A stretch of 64,000 nt of DNA from Mya arenaria (lineage: Eukaryota; Mollusca; Bivalvia; Myida; Myidae), in assembly GCF_026914265.1 (NCBI RefSeq), contig NC_069136.1, positions 25,742,701-25,806,700 on the forward strand, written 5' to 3'. Numbering within the stretch: the first letter of the stretch is position 1; every line of letters starts with the position of its first letter. The position numbers and the translations under genes are program-made. Below, in pieces: positions 24,775 through 35,101 of the stretch. Under the pieces are notes generated by a model, which saw nothing but the letters and a program-made list of their open reading frames with translations, was not told where the DNA came from and did not search any database.

Positions 24775-27510
24775 TTATTGTTCTTTTTTTAATTGCTTTG
24801 CTAAAATAGCCACTTCTAATTCTAATTTTCTTTTTTGCAGCTGTCTGATTGCTTTACACTCCTGACAGCAACATCGATTGCATGATGTAGAGGTTGTGAA
24901 CACTTTGGAAGTCGTGCTAGCCTCAGGTCTTGAAAGATGAAACGTGGCAGGAACCTCATCTGCCTCCAACACTGGCTGATATGTCCTGGAATTACAAACT
25001 CTAATTCTAAAATGTGCTATCATATTTTTGCAAATCTTGTAAAAAAAGTCACTATGCTGACTTGTTTAGAATGTGAGAGTCATTTTTAAATATTTTTCCC
25101 AACTTGATCATACCCGAGAATGTCTGTGATATATTTTGGAATTGAACCTGGTACCAAATTGGGACTTTCCAAACTTTGGGAAAAATACAAATTTATGTTT
25201 GAATGGAAAGTATAATATAAAATAGACCTATTTCTACCTTTTTATGCATTTAATCTAAAATGGCTACCAGGTAGTCTTATCAAGATGTTGTTATCTTTTT
25301 AAGCAATTCATTGCTGTATTCACTGAAAATCTTATTAATTATTTTGGCAAATATAATTTCATGGGGATTTTTTGGCAAGAGGAAACATCTCTTAAAGCAG
25401 TAAATTGCACCAAAAAGTCAATGAATGTGTGCTATGTTTTATTTAAGTCCTTAGATATTTACATGTACATGTCGGTATACATCTGAAATCATTTCTGTGT
25501 TCATGTTATTTTATATCAATGTGCATTGTAGTGTTATCTCACCCTGTTATATATAAATGTCTTAGTGATATGAATGTCTTAGTGATATCAAAGTCTTTGT
25601 GATATGTTTGTCTTAGTGATATGATTGTCTGAGTGATGTAAGTCATATAATTGTCTTAGTGATATGATATAATTGTCTTAGTGATAAAAATGTGGTAGTG
25701 ATATGGATGTGTTAGTGATGTGAATCTGACAGTGATATGAATGTCTTATTCATATGAATGTCTTAGTGATATGATTGTCTCAGTAATGTGAATGTGTAAG
25801 TTAATGGCAATGTTTGAATATTTTAATGTTTAAAATGTATTGGTTACATTCAGATGTTATTGTTAAAAGATATGGATATCTGGATATGTTAGTAATAGCT
25901 AAGAATACTTTTTATAACAAAGATGACATCAACAGCTTGACGAAAATGTTAACCAACAAGTGACTGTGAGAGATACTTACGTGTAATCATTTACAAACTG
26001 ATATACAGGCTGTGAATTGAGACCAACATCTGATCTGCTTTGGCTGAAAAAAAAAGATTAAAATAATTATTGTATATTTGAGAAAATTCACACATCAACT
26101 CATTTCTGTATATGGTAGGATGTGGAACTTAAGCCTTATAAAATATCATTTTCCACCATCTAATCAGTACACATATGTTCACATATTGACCCATTTGGTT
26201 ATTTATTTCAATGGTAATATAGCAAGATGAAGTTCATTGGCATTATGCATTATTGTTGAAGATCTCAAATTTGGTTTGTAAGATATTCCATCTATTGATA
26301 CCTTTCCTGTATACATGTTGAATCAAATTCTTCTGATCCACCGATTCCATCCATGGCACAGCCATCCCTGCCAATAACATCAATGACAGCATTTGTCAAA
26401 TCTGACAAGGAGGCTGTATTTTGGCCATTTCCTGAAGAAAATAATGTTTTGCTTCCATTAACTTTTGATAAATTATTTGTGACTTTTGTACAGTATTATC
26501 ATTTCTATTTTTAATTATTGTTTGTATATAATATGAATATCACCAAGTGTGGTGGAAATAATGGCAAGTTGAAAGTTGAGTTGAGTCATTACATTTCATT
26601 TAAATTAATTCTTAATGTAATCAAGAGTTCATTAAGAAAATATTTATGTACATAATAAGTATGTGAAAGTGTCAAAATTCACTTTTTAAATTGATCAATA
26701 TGTCTAAAAAAGGGAATCAGTATGTAGTTATAATATTACAATTACTATTGAAACTGCAAGTACAGTTGTGATCCTAATTGATTACCTCATTTAATAAATA
26801 ACATGAATTGATTTAACTTTTTATTTAATTTCATAGATATATGTAAAATGAGAAAAATATGAACCTGTCAGATGAAGCTGCCTTTTGTAGTCCATGAACT
26901 TAGGGCGGTGGACTTGGGTCAAGTTGTCCCACTTCTTAGTTAGAAGGTCTACAGTTCTTTGTATTCCTGTAGATTGGACATTGAAGCTTCTCTCAACAGT
27001 CTCCCACATTTTTCTTTTCGTCTCTGAGGTGATTCCTTAAGGACAATTTGTTTTATAAAAAATGAATATACGGTACATGCATGATTTTTCATTATTAATT
27101 ATCAATAAATCCAAATGTTATGACCAGGAATCAATAACTAGGGGAGAAGGAGGAAGTTTCAGGAGCATAAAATATTTGCATGATTATCTTCTTTTCATTT
27201 ACAAATTATTTTGACATAGAATTATTATTTTTTTTTTTTTGGGGGGGGGGGGGGGTCGCACGGGAAAACCTGCAACTGGATTACTACAACTAGGCAAAAA
27301 ATGTGTTCCAAATAAATAATTTGCATATATATAATTAATCTATCGTTCTCTTTTATTTATAATGTGTTCAAAGTAAAATGAATATCAATGAGAAAGCGTG
27401 ATATTGGTTATGAATTATCATTTTTTTCTTCATTTCAAGGATAATTTTTTCTTTAGTTTTTAATTACTTGGCAAATAACAAGATGTACTTACTTGAAGTA
27501 TAGCCTTTCT
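24775..27510 (-). CDS. Harbinger Myb/SANT-like protein, 5' end missing (element A)
   Basis: Five minus-strand exons join in phase with no stops. The 5'-most is a partial exon ending at a GTAAGT donor at 27493 (KKGYTS). Then 27035-26865 (KMWETVERSFNVQSTGIQ...LTKKWDNL), the Myb/SANT-like DNA-binding helix. Then 26431-26302 (SLSDLTNAVIDVIGRDGC), 26043-25981, and 24985-24775, a Cys-rich patch followed by a C-terminal coiled coil (RKLELEVAILAKQLKKEQ) and stop. In Harbinger elements this protein binds the termini and recruits HARBI1 to the nucleus. The N-terminal part of the domain is cut off where the parvovirus-like element begins at 27511. The remaining frame is intact, so loss was recent or the piece is constrained. 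Confidence 0.7.
25554..25795. repeat. Degenerate 17-bp tandem repeat
   Basis: About 14 variants of ATGTCTTAGTGATATGA, strongly diverged, in an intron of the Harbinger Myb-like gene. Confidence 0.85.
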
Positions 27511-27735
27511 TCTCTGGGCTCTAGGGCCTAAAAAAAAAATTGTTTGGTTAGGGTTACATCCTTAAAAAAAATAGGTAGGGTAGGTAGGCTTTTTATTTTT
27601 TTTATTTATTTTTTTTATTAGGTTTTATATAAGAATATAATTTTCATCATTGGAGAATGGTGTTAAAGCTATCTTCTGTACAAGCATTTAAGGTTTAAAC
27701 TTAATATTAAAAAGCAATTAAAAAAAAAACGAATT

Positions 27736-27770
<35 letters not shown>

Positions 27771-27981
27771 TTTTTCATTTTTTTTTTTAAACTGACTATA
27801 AAAACGGTAGGGTCGGCGCCTATTCCGTAGGTAGGGTCGGGTAACCCGAACCAAATGTATTTTTTTTTTAGGCCTAGCTCTATGTCGTATGTTTCCCTAC
27901 GGGATCGCGAAGCGGGCGAAGCCATAAACAACGACATAGAGCTAGAGCCCAGAGACGAGTGTATCTCTCACCCGTAATTTT
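27511..27981. repeat. Left hairpin ITR of the parvovirus-like element
   Basis: Outer arm CTCTGGGCTCTAG (27511-27524) plus CTCTATGTCGT (to 27888) pairs with inner arm 27931-27955. A 42-base loop (27889-27930) contains TTCCCTACGGGATC and a repeated GCGAAGC motif. The inner continuation to 27981 is shared with the right ITR. The outer arm is interrupted by a 349-bp MITE. A stem with an asymmetric closed loop is the classic parvoviral telomere used for rolling-hairpin replication. Confidence 0.85.
27525..27873. mobile_element. 349-bp MITE inserted in the left ITR
   Basis: Terminal inverted repeats GGCCTAAAAAAAAAATTGTT and, from the right, GCCTAAAAAAAAATACATTT, both followed by TTGGTT[A/C]GGGTTA. 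Subterminal GGTAGGGTAGGTAGG motifs are present, with a long A/T homopolymer core. CTAG flanks both sides (27521-27524 and 27874-27877), consistent with a 4-bp target duplication. Since it splits one ITR arm, it arrived after the parvovirus-like element. Confidence 0.75.
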
Positions 27982-28085
27982 GTCATCATCCGCGCACTAT
28001 TTTTATTTATTGTATTTTCATTGGCCCGAAGGGTAGAACTCATTTGTTTACATCGGATGAATTGTTGTGTTCATAGTCTATGACA

Positions 28086-28093
28086 TATAAAAG
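28086..28093 (+). promoter_or_regulatory. TATA box of the parvovirus-like element
   Basis: TATAAAAG lies about 110 bases inside the left ITR and 119 bases before the capsid-like start codon, the right place for the main left-end promoter. A good splice-donor match (GTAAG at 28168) follows, and an acceptor-like TATTTCAG sits at 31591-31598 before the NS1 core. Parvoviruses commonly use spliced transcripts, so NS1 could be made this way; this is inference. Confidence 0.6.
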
Positions 28094-28204
28094 AAGTTGT
28101 TATTGTGTGACGTTTCATTGATGATTGAGACGTTGAGCTGTTCACTACCAAAAATACAGTGGATATAGTAAGCATATTTTATTACTCTTTGTATTTATTG
28201 CATT

Positions 28205-30319
28205 ATGTCTTCTTCTATTTCACCAGATAACAAGAAGAACACTGAGAAGCAGGCAGACCTCGGAGTTGGTGACGGTGTGAGTGCAGGCAATGGTATCTAC
28301 CAACAATTTAGTCAAGATGTAGCTTCAGGTGGTAAGAAATCTGTAACATTCTCGCGTACATTTGTACACTTCCTTGGCCCAGGCGTTGAAAAAGGAGGAG
28401 CCAAGGTTGAGAGCAACGCAGAAGGAGAGCTCTGCTACTCATATGATTGGGGTGCTAGTATTCTACCTTATAATACGACTAAGGCCGCATGTACCCCGTC
28501 TAAGTTGTTACCTTATATGTCAAAGTGTAACAGCTATCGTATCACTGGTCATGGCGTACGTATACATGATCTCATAACGTCCCGCGACGAAATTCAGGCT
28601 GATGGTCGCATAGTGACCACCCCTATGCCAGACTCTATAGAAGTATTCTCAGATAAAAATAGATTACCCAGTTACATCGTGCCAATAGGCACTAAAACTA
28701 TCTTCGAAATCAATAAAGGGTTTCGTCGTGTCGAACCAGAGACATGGGAGGAGGGGTTACTACCCCGGGTTAAAGTCCAATTTCCCAGTGAAATGTATCA
28801 GAGTACCCGTAACGAGCCCCAACGTGACTTCAGACTTAAGGCATTTGATGTATACAATGGTCTTTTCGCTATGTTTACTTGGAATACTGGCAATGAGCTT
28901 ACATTTAACGCTGAACTTGACTCAGGCCGCATCCCCGTAGGCTCATTCGCTGAAATGCACGAGTTACCATGTAATAAAACGTCACTCAATCTAGCCAATA
29001 AAATGCTCGATACAGTATGGGGCATTCAGGCTAACATGGCGACTCAACAGAATCGCTCTCCCATCATCCCCCCCATGCCTGTCTTCTTCCGGTTTGCCCC
29101 TTTCTTTACGGCTAGGGGCCGTGCCCAACGTAGAGCTCAATTTAAATGTACTTATACTTCAACCATTGAGTTCTACTTCTCACCACGCATGGGAGTTGAA
29201 ATGTTAATGCTAGGTATCCAAGGTAAACGAATGAATGAACCCTATGTTGACCCCTGGGACAATGCTGCAGCTGACGTACTGCGTTACAATCCTGGTGTCC
29301 ATGCTGAAAACTTTGTCATGCCCTTAACCGCTTACATCCTTCAAGAGACGGCCCTCAGAACCGGAAACGACGCACTTGTCCCCAAACCTGTTGTCCTAGA
29401 CGAAGAAATAACTATGCAAAACACTGTTGAAAGCGAATTTGTCAAAAAAGGTTACGCTCTCAGTGACGTCATGATCAATGACATCCCCGTGGTCAAAAAC
29501 ATCATGTCAGAGGCCGGTGACGGCAATAAAAAGACAGACGAACGTGAGGTTGGACATGACTTACGGAACCCCGAGTTCTATGCTTCCGCTCTAGAGGGCA
29601 TGGGCTTTAGTCAAGACGAGATTAGTTTATTTGACGACGTACTTGACCTAGAAGCTGACAGTCAAAGCACAGCTAAAGACTATGTCATGAAGAATGGCAT
29701 CCTAACACAGACTTCCGCTGACGACAAAGACGACGTAATCGGTCCTCTCCTTCCTGTTCAAGCCATCCCACAAATAGATGGCGACGTACGAGTCACAAAC
29801 ACTCGTAATCTCAGGCCAGCAGAGGCATGGCGCGCCATAGGGATAGAGGACTATCCTGTATGGACGCGCAAAAGACACGGTTATAACTTAAGTTATGTAC
29901 CGTGGCCCAGACTTGATCAGTATGGCACTGTTAATAAGAATCTATGTGACATACGTGATGTTCAAGCCGTTCGTCGGCTTAATGAGGCTGGTATTCTCAA
30001 AAAAATGAGAGTAGTTAATAGGGCTAATCTTGTTACTGATATGGAGTTTGATGAGGGGGGTACTAAAAATAATGCACAAATGTTTGAAAAACCTGCTAGT
30101 CAGCTGCAAGAGAGTACGCTTACAACTCCTTTGCAGGTTGTCGGACAAACATCAATCCAACAGGTCATGCCAGCGACTGATTCGTTTCCAGAGCTAAAAC
30201 TTTCACTGACACCGGAGGACGAACAGACGCTCGTCAAGCAGACACCACTCAGTCACGAACAAGACACCCAAGACGATATCTTCTCCAGCCCCCCGTATAA
30301 GAGACCACGCAAAGAGTGA
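28205..30319 (+). CDS. Capsid-like protein (VP) of the parvovirus-like element
   Basis: A 704-aa open frame starting MSSSISPDNKKN. The N-terminus is Gly/Ser-rich (about residues 20-45, GVGDGVSAGNG), as in many densovirus capsids. The middle (about 60-330) is beta-rich with aromatic strands and ends in a PVFFRFAPFF...STIEFYF segment resembling the last strands of a parvoviral jelly roll. An acidic region (about 430-530) follows. The C-terminus ends in a basic KRPRKE that could serve as a nuclear localisation signal. I see no phospholipase A2 motif (HDxxY), which many but not all parvovirus capsids carry. It is placed before NS1, opposite to the common order. Its stop overlaps the next start in TGATG, a reinitiation-type junction. 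Capsid identity is inferred from length, composition and context. Confidence 0.6.
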   Translation: MSSSISPDNKKNTEKQADLGVGDGVSAGNGIYQQFSQDVASGGKKSVTFSRTFVHFLGPGVEKGGAKVESNAEGELCYSYDWGASILPYNTTKAACTPSKLLPYMSKCNSYRITGHGVRIHDLITSRDEIQADGRIVTTPMPDSIEVFSDKNRLPSYIVPIGTKTIFEINKGFRRVEPETWEEGLLPRVKVQFPSEMYQSTRNEPQRDFRLKAFDVYNGLFAMFTWNTGNELTFNAELDSGRIPVGSFAEMHELPCNKTSLNLANKMLDTVWGIQANMATQQNRSPIIPPMPVFFRFAPFFTARGRAQRRAQFKCTYTSTIEFYFSPRMGVEMLMLGIQGKRMNEPYVDPWDNAAADVLRYNPGVHAENFVMPLTAYILQETALRTGNDALVPKPVVLDEEITMQNTVESEFVKKGYALSDVMINDIPVVKNIMSEAGDGNKKTDEREVGHDLRNPEFYASALEGMGFSQDEISLFDDVLDLEADSQSTAKDYVMKNGILTQTSADDKDDVIGPLLPVQAIPQIDGDVRVTNTRNLRPAEAWRAIGIEDYPVWTRKRHGYNLSYVPWPRLDQYGTVNKNLCDIRDVQAVRRLNEAGILKKMRVVNRANLVTDMEFDEGGTKNNAQMFEKPASQLQESTLTTPLQVVGQTSIQQVMPATDSFPELKLSLTPEDEQTLVKQTPLSHEQDTQDDIFSSPPYKRPRKE

Positions 30320-31590
30320 TGGCAGACAGGTCAGATGATAGTGATATTGCAAACATTAGGTCAGATGATAGTGATATTGTAAATAGTTTTAAGCCACTTC
30401 ATTTTTATGGCTTGAATTTATTCATTAACGCTATACAAACAGGTATACAAAATCTTTGGGTTAATACTCATCTCACTACAGGTTTTCAATGGCAACTAGT
30501 CAGTCGTTATCTTAGAAATGCATTAATTCATCTTGGTGTTCCAAATGTGGTAGCACCTACAAAAATGTCTGAGGTTATTCAACGTAATGTATGTGAGGAT
30601 ATTCACAGTAATGATCGAGTATGTTATCCATCATATGCAGGCAGTCCTACAGGTGTATTTAATGGTGAACTTATGACTCCTACTGAACATCAATGGGGTG
30701 CCGGAGTAGATTGGACTAGATTCAGTTTTAAAAGAGTAGTTGTTAGTATGCCTGATGATGATGTCTTTAAAATAAAAGTAATTAATGCTAGAGGTGATAT
30801 CTTCTTTGATTCAGAAGGCAATCTAATTTGTCAGCATATTGATAATACTAAGAGTAACTTATTTACCATAGCCATTTACATGCTTGAAAATCAAATGCCT
30901 ATTCCAGAACTGCCTAAACTCGTAAAAGCATTAGATGAGGTTACTGCAATTCAAAAGCAAGTTGTAGGTGTTGCTGCTAAAGTCGGTGCTGTAGGTTCCC
31001 AATTAGAGACAATGCAAAAAGAACGAATTGATTATTTAAACAAAGAAAAAGATATGCAAAGAGCAATTGCAACCATAGAATCAGAAATCGAACGTGTCGA
31101 TAAGACACTCATTCCTAACGAAATACAAACATTAGCTGCCCGAATAGGTGTGTTAGAACACAAACATGATACAGACATTGCAAACATTCCAGAGCCTCTC
31201 GATAGGATTAATGACGTCATTGCTCGTCAACGTATTAGAGTAATAACAGACAGGGTGGATGGCATACTCAATCAAATGACTAATTATCGTGATAATACCA
31301 TTGTCAAAAGACCGTTCGTACCTTATACAGCTGTGGTACCAACTGCTGATGGTGGTAAAGATCCTCATCATCAAGAGGCACCTGATCTATTAAATAGAGT
31401 TAATGGAGTCATTGAACGTGTAGAACAATTTGTACGTGAAGTACAGCGTTATACGCAACTAGTTAATAGTCTGAAAGAACAAGTAGATGTTCAAGCTGTT
31501 GACCAACAAAATGAAAACATGGGGGGCTGTCCATGTCCATTGCGTGCCACATATACATCTGGCAAGCGTCCTTTTAACACACTTTCATAA
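30319..31590 (+). CDS. Coiled-coil protein of the parvovirus-like element, unknown role
   Basis: ATG at 30319 overlaps the capsid stop by one base (TGATG), which suggests stop-restart translation; 423 residues from this Met. The start has a direct repeat (RSDDSDIAN / RSDDSDIVN). Residues about 25-190 look globular (FYGLNLFINAIQTGIQNLW; GAGVDWTRFSFKRVVVSM). About 205-290 form a long heptad coiled coil (VGSQLETMQKERIDYLNKEK), and a second coil lies near 365-405 (RVNGVIERVEQFVREVQRY). The end is CPCPL and basic. No known family is recognised; a trimeric spike or minor structural protein or an assembly factor are guesses. Codons are A/T-ending, unlike the more GC-rich capsid and NS1 genes, which hints at separate origin. 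Its 3' end overlaps NS1 by about 100 bases. Confidence 0.6.
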   Translation: MADRSDDSDIANIRSDDSDIVNSFKPLHFYGLNLFINAIQTGIQNLWVNTHLTTGFQWQLVSRYLRNALIHLGVPNVVAPTKMSEVIQRNVCEDIHSNDRVCYPSYAGSPTGVFNGELMTPTEHQWGAGVDWTRFSFKRVVVSMPDDDVFKIKVINARGDIFFDSEGNLICQHIDNTKSNLFTIAIYMLENQMPIPELPKLVKALDEVTAIQKQVVGVAAKVGAVGSQLETMQKERIDYLNKEKDMQRAIATIESEIERVDKTLIPNEIQTLAARIGVLEHKHDTDIANIPEPLDRINDVIARQRIRVITDRVDGILNQMTNYRDNTIVKRPFVPYTAVVPTADGGKDPHHQEAPDLLNRVNGVIERVEQFVREVQRYTQLVNSLKEQVDVQAVDQQNENMGGCPCPLRATYTSGKRPFNTLS

Positions 31591-34500
31591 TATTTCAGGC
31601 CTGCCGTACAATACAAAAACTACTCTGTTCAAGCCAGCACTTCCGGGTCTAGCGGTGGGTTCAGAGTTCCCCGCTACCAACAAAAATTACACAAACAACC
31701 AGAGAAAAAATTGGGAAGAAATATACAACACCGATATCACTTCCGGCGGTCCACTATACTCAATTGTTATTGAATTTCCTGACGAGTTCACATCAATCGT
31801 TGACGCTCTGCAACCTCAAAGGCCATTGTTAAAGAAAGACGGTGATTACCTGCGAAACAAAACCAACGAAGTATGCAAGACGTACTTCTCGTCAGAAGAC
31901 ATCTCTGCGAGACGCCAATATTGTACACCCACTGTTGCGTGGTCAACCCCCACCAACATCTACAACGGAGCCATACCAGAGTTAGAGAAGAAGGTTGTCG
32001 ATGCAGTCAAGAACCTGTGCAACAACTCGCCATGTCTTGCCTGCTGGCACGACGGCCGTTCAGACGAGTCTTGCAGCTTCCGAGGTCTCCATATGCACCT
32101 AATCCTGCACAGCCATGTCAACTCATTTCCTCAGGGCCACTACGGGTACACACGTCTAACGACAGTAGTGAAGGAGACGATGACCTTCTTCAATGGATTG
32201 AAGGTTCGCTATCAGAAATGCGCGAACTTCAGTGGCTTGACCAGTTACCTCCTCCGAGATCCCCGGATTCTGCTAGGCTGCAACAACGACATGATGCTCA
32301 AAGAAATACAGAAACACTCACCGCCATCAGAACTCGGTACAGTCCAGACCATGTGGCGGACCGAAAAAGAATCGGAGGAGGTGCCATTCGACGAAGTCTG
32401 GGAGGACGGGGAGCAACCCGGTATGAGCGGGCAATCTTCGGGGACCAGCCTGAGCGCGTTCAGCCGACAGCTACAATCACTAGCGTCCCAGAATCGCCAA
32501 CAGGAAGCATCAACTCCAACGCAAGTACCATCAGCGACCTATCGCGAGAGTATTCTCCCTTTTACTCCCCAGCCACGCCAACGAGTGCAGATCTCCGCGA
32601 CAGCTCGGAAGATAGAACACATATTAGCTCGTCTGAAAGAGTATTCCGCCACAACGTACGAAGAGGTCCTAGAACACCTCAAGGGCCTTACACCTCAACC
32701 CCTAGACGAGATCGCTAGGTGGCGCACGATAATGACCTCCATGAACAGCATGAGAATGCTTCAACAGGCTCAAGCAGAGATGGAGATTGACCGAAAACAG
32801 ACACAGAGTACATACATTGACACTCTAATAGAAGCTAACTTTGGAGATGAAAGTGATATGATGTCACAGCAGGAAACAACCAGGACTTTCATCGACTGGT
32901 GCACAGAACAGAATATCACGCCGGCTGCCTTCATCTTGGATTTGTATCTCATATTGGGCCAAAAACTCAAGAAAATCAATACGTTCATGCTTCATGGCCG
33001 CTCGAACGCTGGCAAAACTTATTGGATGAATGCTGTCACACCAATACCAAACATTGTAGGCCAAACTGTCCCCAGTGCAGACTTTGCCTGGATGGACAGT
33101 CCCGGGAAGTAGGTCATTATGGTGCCAGAATTGAACATTACTAAACCAGAGCAGGTCGAAGAGATAAAGTGTGTATTTGAAGGTCAAAAAAAGAAGATTG
33201 GCATCAAGAACAAGGCTCCACAGTTCCTGGACAGGACTCCTCTGCTGCTCACGTGCAACACCAAGCCATGGGCAAACTATACTGAAGAAGAGGAGGGGTT
33301 GAGAAACAGAATGGTGATGTATGAGGACCTCATGGAATACCAGAATGTTGGGAATCCAAACTTGCGGTTTATCCCGCACATCTTTAAATATATCAAGGAC
33401 GAACTAGATAGTGGGCTTGATTTCGGATATGATATACAGTCGGATGAAGATCAACGCTCTGAAGCAGAAGAGGCAATAGACACGTTCTTGAAAAAGGAGT
33501 TGCAGGACTACGTCTCCTTGGAAGAATTTTGGGATAACGAAGAGGAGGAGTTCGACCGGTTAAATACAAGCGTCCATATCGACCCCACAAGAACCGACCG
33601 GTATCTCACTTTAGAACCAGATAGGTTTGAAAGGGGATACCCCTTGTCATGCTCAATTCGCGAAATGAAGCAACATTTCGTCCAGTGGAAAAAGCAAGCA
33701 GGAGATTACTCGATTAAATGGGACAACGATGCGTGCGTTCTACTTAACTGTAGAGAGGAAAGATATCGAGTGGCAAACATCCCGGCATACATCATGGCCA
33801 AACTGAAGTACCATAAGATCAGGCTTGTTAGAGTGTACAAGATATTTGAAAAGGAAAAACTCACCTTGATCCAGAAAGACGGCTACCCAGTCAAATCATC
33901 CATAAAAGAAATGGTCCAAATGATTTCTAAAATTCAAGAAGCTCATGAGAAACATAGTAAGAGGTTCGCACCGAAAATTGCAAGCACGCCTATCATCCCT
34001 GCTGCCACTTGGATTGAAGATGAAGTCATGTCAGATTGGCCGGAACCAGCTATTCCAGAGTCTCTCTTGACTGCGCATGCTCCTCCAACGCCGCCAATGT
34101 CCCCGATACCGAAGAGGGCAAGGCCAAATGAAAGTGGAGGTATGATAAACTACTCTCCTTTACTAGATTTCGCAAACTACATGTATAACTCATTTGTTGC
34201 TGATGATAGTGCTGAATTTGTCATTCCAATTAATAAACCAAAAATGCAACTGACAAGGTTTATCAACACTCATTATATCAACAAACCGCCTAGTGCTAAA
34301 ATAACAGGCCGCACTTTCTTTCCAGATGCGGAAGCCGGAACTAGTGGAGCATCTGATCTTACTCATCTTAAGACTGCCAGCTTTTCTCCTACGAAAGCTC
34401 GTGAAATTTTTAGAGAAGCGATGTACTCCCACAATGAGCCAACGACCTATGAAAGGATCGAACGTACAGTACAAACCTATCTGCAAATCCAAGAAGCGGA

Positions 34501-34645
34501 AGCAGATGAAGACCCCGCCGCTGTCGCCATTGTCCGTTCCCGAACCAATGAATGGAGAGACTTGACAAAAATTGACATTGAACTAGTGAAGCATCTAGGG
34601 TACCTTTGGATGGAACTAAAGGACTGTCTAACTCTCGATGCCTGA
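31487..34645 (+). pseudogene. NS1-like replication protein (HUH nuclease + SF3 helicase), broken
   Basis: A parvoviral NS1 relative with about one break. The N-terminal part carries an HUH nuclease signature (GLHMHLILHSH) and a downstream YLLRDPR segment where parvoviral NS1 proteins place their catalytic Tyr/Lys helix. The C-terminal part carries an SF3 helicase: a P-loop (GRSNAGKTYW) and the PLLLTCN sensor motif. In working relatives NS1 nicks the ITR hairpin, unwinds it and drives transcription. The first ATG in frame overlaps the coiled-coil gene, and an acceptor-like site at 31598 suggests a spliced start instead. The C-terminal region past the helicase is Pro/Ser-rich and unassigned. 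The last bases overlap the small acidic gene. Confidence 0.8.
31873..32718 (+). CDS. NS2-like frame overlapping NS1
   Basis: A 281-codon frame open for 846 bases inside the NS1 region, which is unlikely by chance. The start is Cys/His-rich (MQDVLLVRRHLC). The middle is acidic (SSEGDDDLLQWIEGSLSEM). The end is Ser/Pro/Arg-rich and probably disordered (DLSREYSPFYSPATPTS; RRGPRTPQGPYTSTPRRDR). Densoviruses encode NS2 in this position by leaky scanning within NS1. The overlapped NS1 stretch is also the low-complexity linker between nuclease and helicase, as expected where two frames share sequence. Confidence 0.5.
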   Translation: MQDVLLVRRHLCETPILYTHCCVVNPHQHLQRSHTRVREEGCRCSQEPVQQLAMSCLLARRPFRRVLQLPRSPYAPNPAQPCQLISSGPLRVHTSNDSSEGDDDLLQWIEGSLSEMRELQWLDQLPPPRSPDSARLQQRHDAQRNTETLTAIRTRYSPDHVADRKRIGGGAIRRSLGGRGATRYERAIFGDQPERVQPTATITSVPESPTGSINSNASTISDLSREYSPFYSPATPTSADLRDSSEDRTHISSSERVFRHNVRRGPRTPQGPYTSTPRRDR

Positions 34646-34946
34646 GATACGTTACCTTGACCCCGGAGATGCAGAGTACATGGAATTTGATGAAGAACAA
34701 TTGGGTATAGAGGACGCCTTAGATATGTTAGAAATTGATGGAAATGAAAATATGACAGTACCTGATATTGATGATTTACGTGTTAGAATTGCATTTATTC
34801 GTAGTCTTATTGACGATTATATTAATGAAATATACTTTGACTTTAATAGAATAATTGGTATGTACGGCTTTACCGATATTGATGAACTGTTTTATCGTTT
34901 AAGAGAGTTGAATATTATGTTGTGTGTATATAGTAATGAAGAATAA
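34638..34946 (+). CDS. Small acidic protein of the parvovirus-like element
   Basis: A 102-aa open frame whose ATG overlaps the NS1 stop region by 8 bases. It is strongly acidic (DPGDAEYMEFDEEQLGIEDA) with a predicted helical half (LRVRIAFIRSLIDDYINEIY). A/T-ending codon use resembles the coiled-coil gene. No family recognised; possible accessory protein. Its stop lies inside the AATAAA poly(A) signal at 34942-34947. Confidence 0.5.
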   Translation: MPEIRYLDPGDAEYMEFDEEQLGIEDALDMLEIDGNENMTVPDIDDLRVRIAFIRSLIDDYINEIYFDFNRIIGMYGFTDIDELFYRLRELNIMLCVYSNEE

Positions 34947-35042
34947 ATGTGATATGTTCAATTAAACTTGTTCATAAAAAAAAAAGAAAAAAAGGGCACA
35001 AGTGAGAATGGTTTTATCCATTCTTGCTTGTGCCTTTTTTTT
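34942..35042 (+). terminator. Poly(A) signal and 3' stem-loop of the parvovirus-like element
   Basis: AATAAA at 34942-34947 overlaps the last stop codon. Downstream, AAAGGGCACAAGTGAGAATGG (34991-35011) pairs with CCATTCTTGCTTGTGCCTTT (from 35018) around a short loop, with A and T runs extending the stem. Such a hairpin could protect or end the transcript, or be an internal palindrome used in replication. Confidence 0.65.
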
Positions 35043-35101
35043 AAAAATCAAAATAAAAATGGCGGGAAAAACCGGTCCGCTGAATATAACGGTACTTAAT
35101 A

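Noticed and set aside
27669-27854. Minus-strand Lys-rich frame
   Set aside because: It is a poly-T tract inside the MITE in the left ITR.
32864-33379. Minus-strand 171-codon frame in the viral element
   Set aside because: Antisense to the conserved helicase region; no independent signal.
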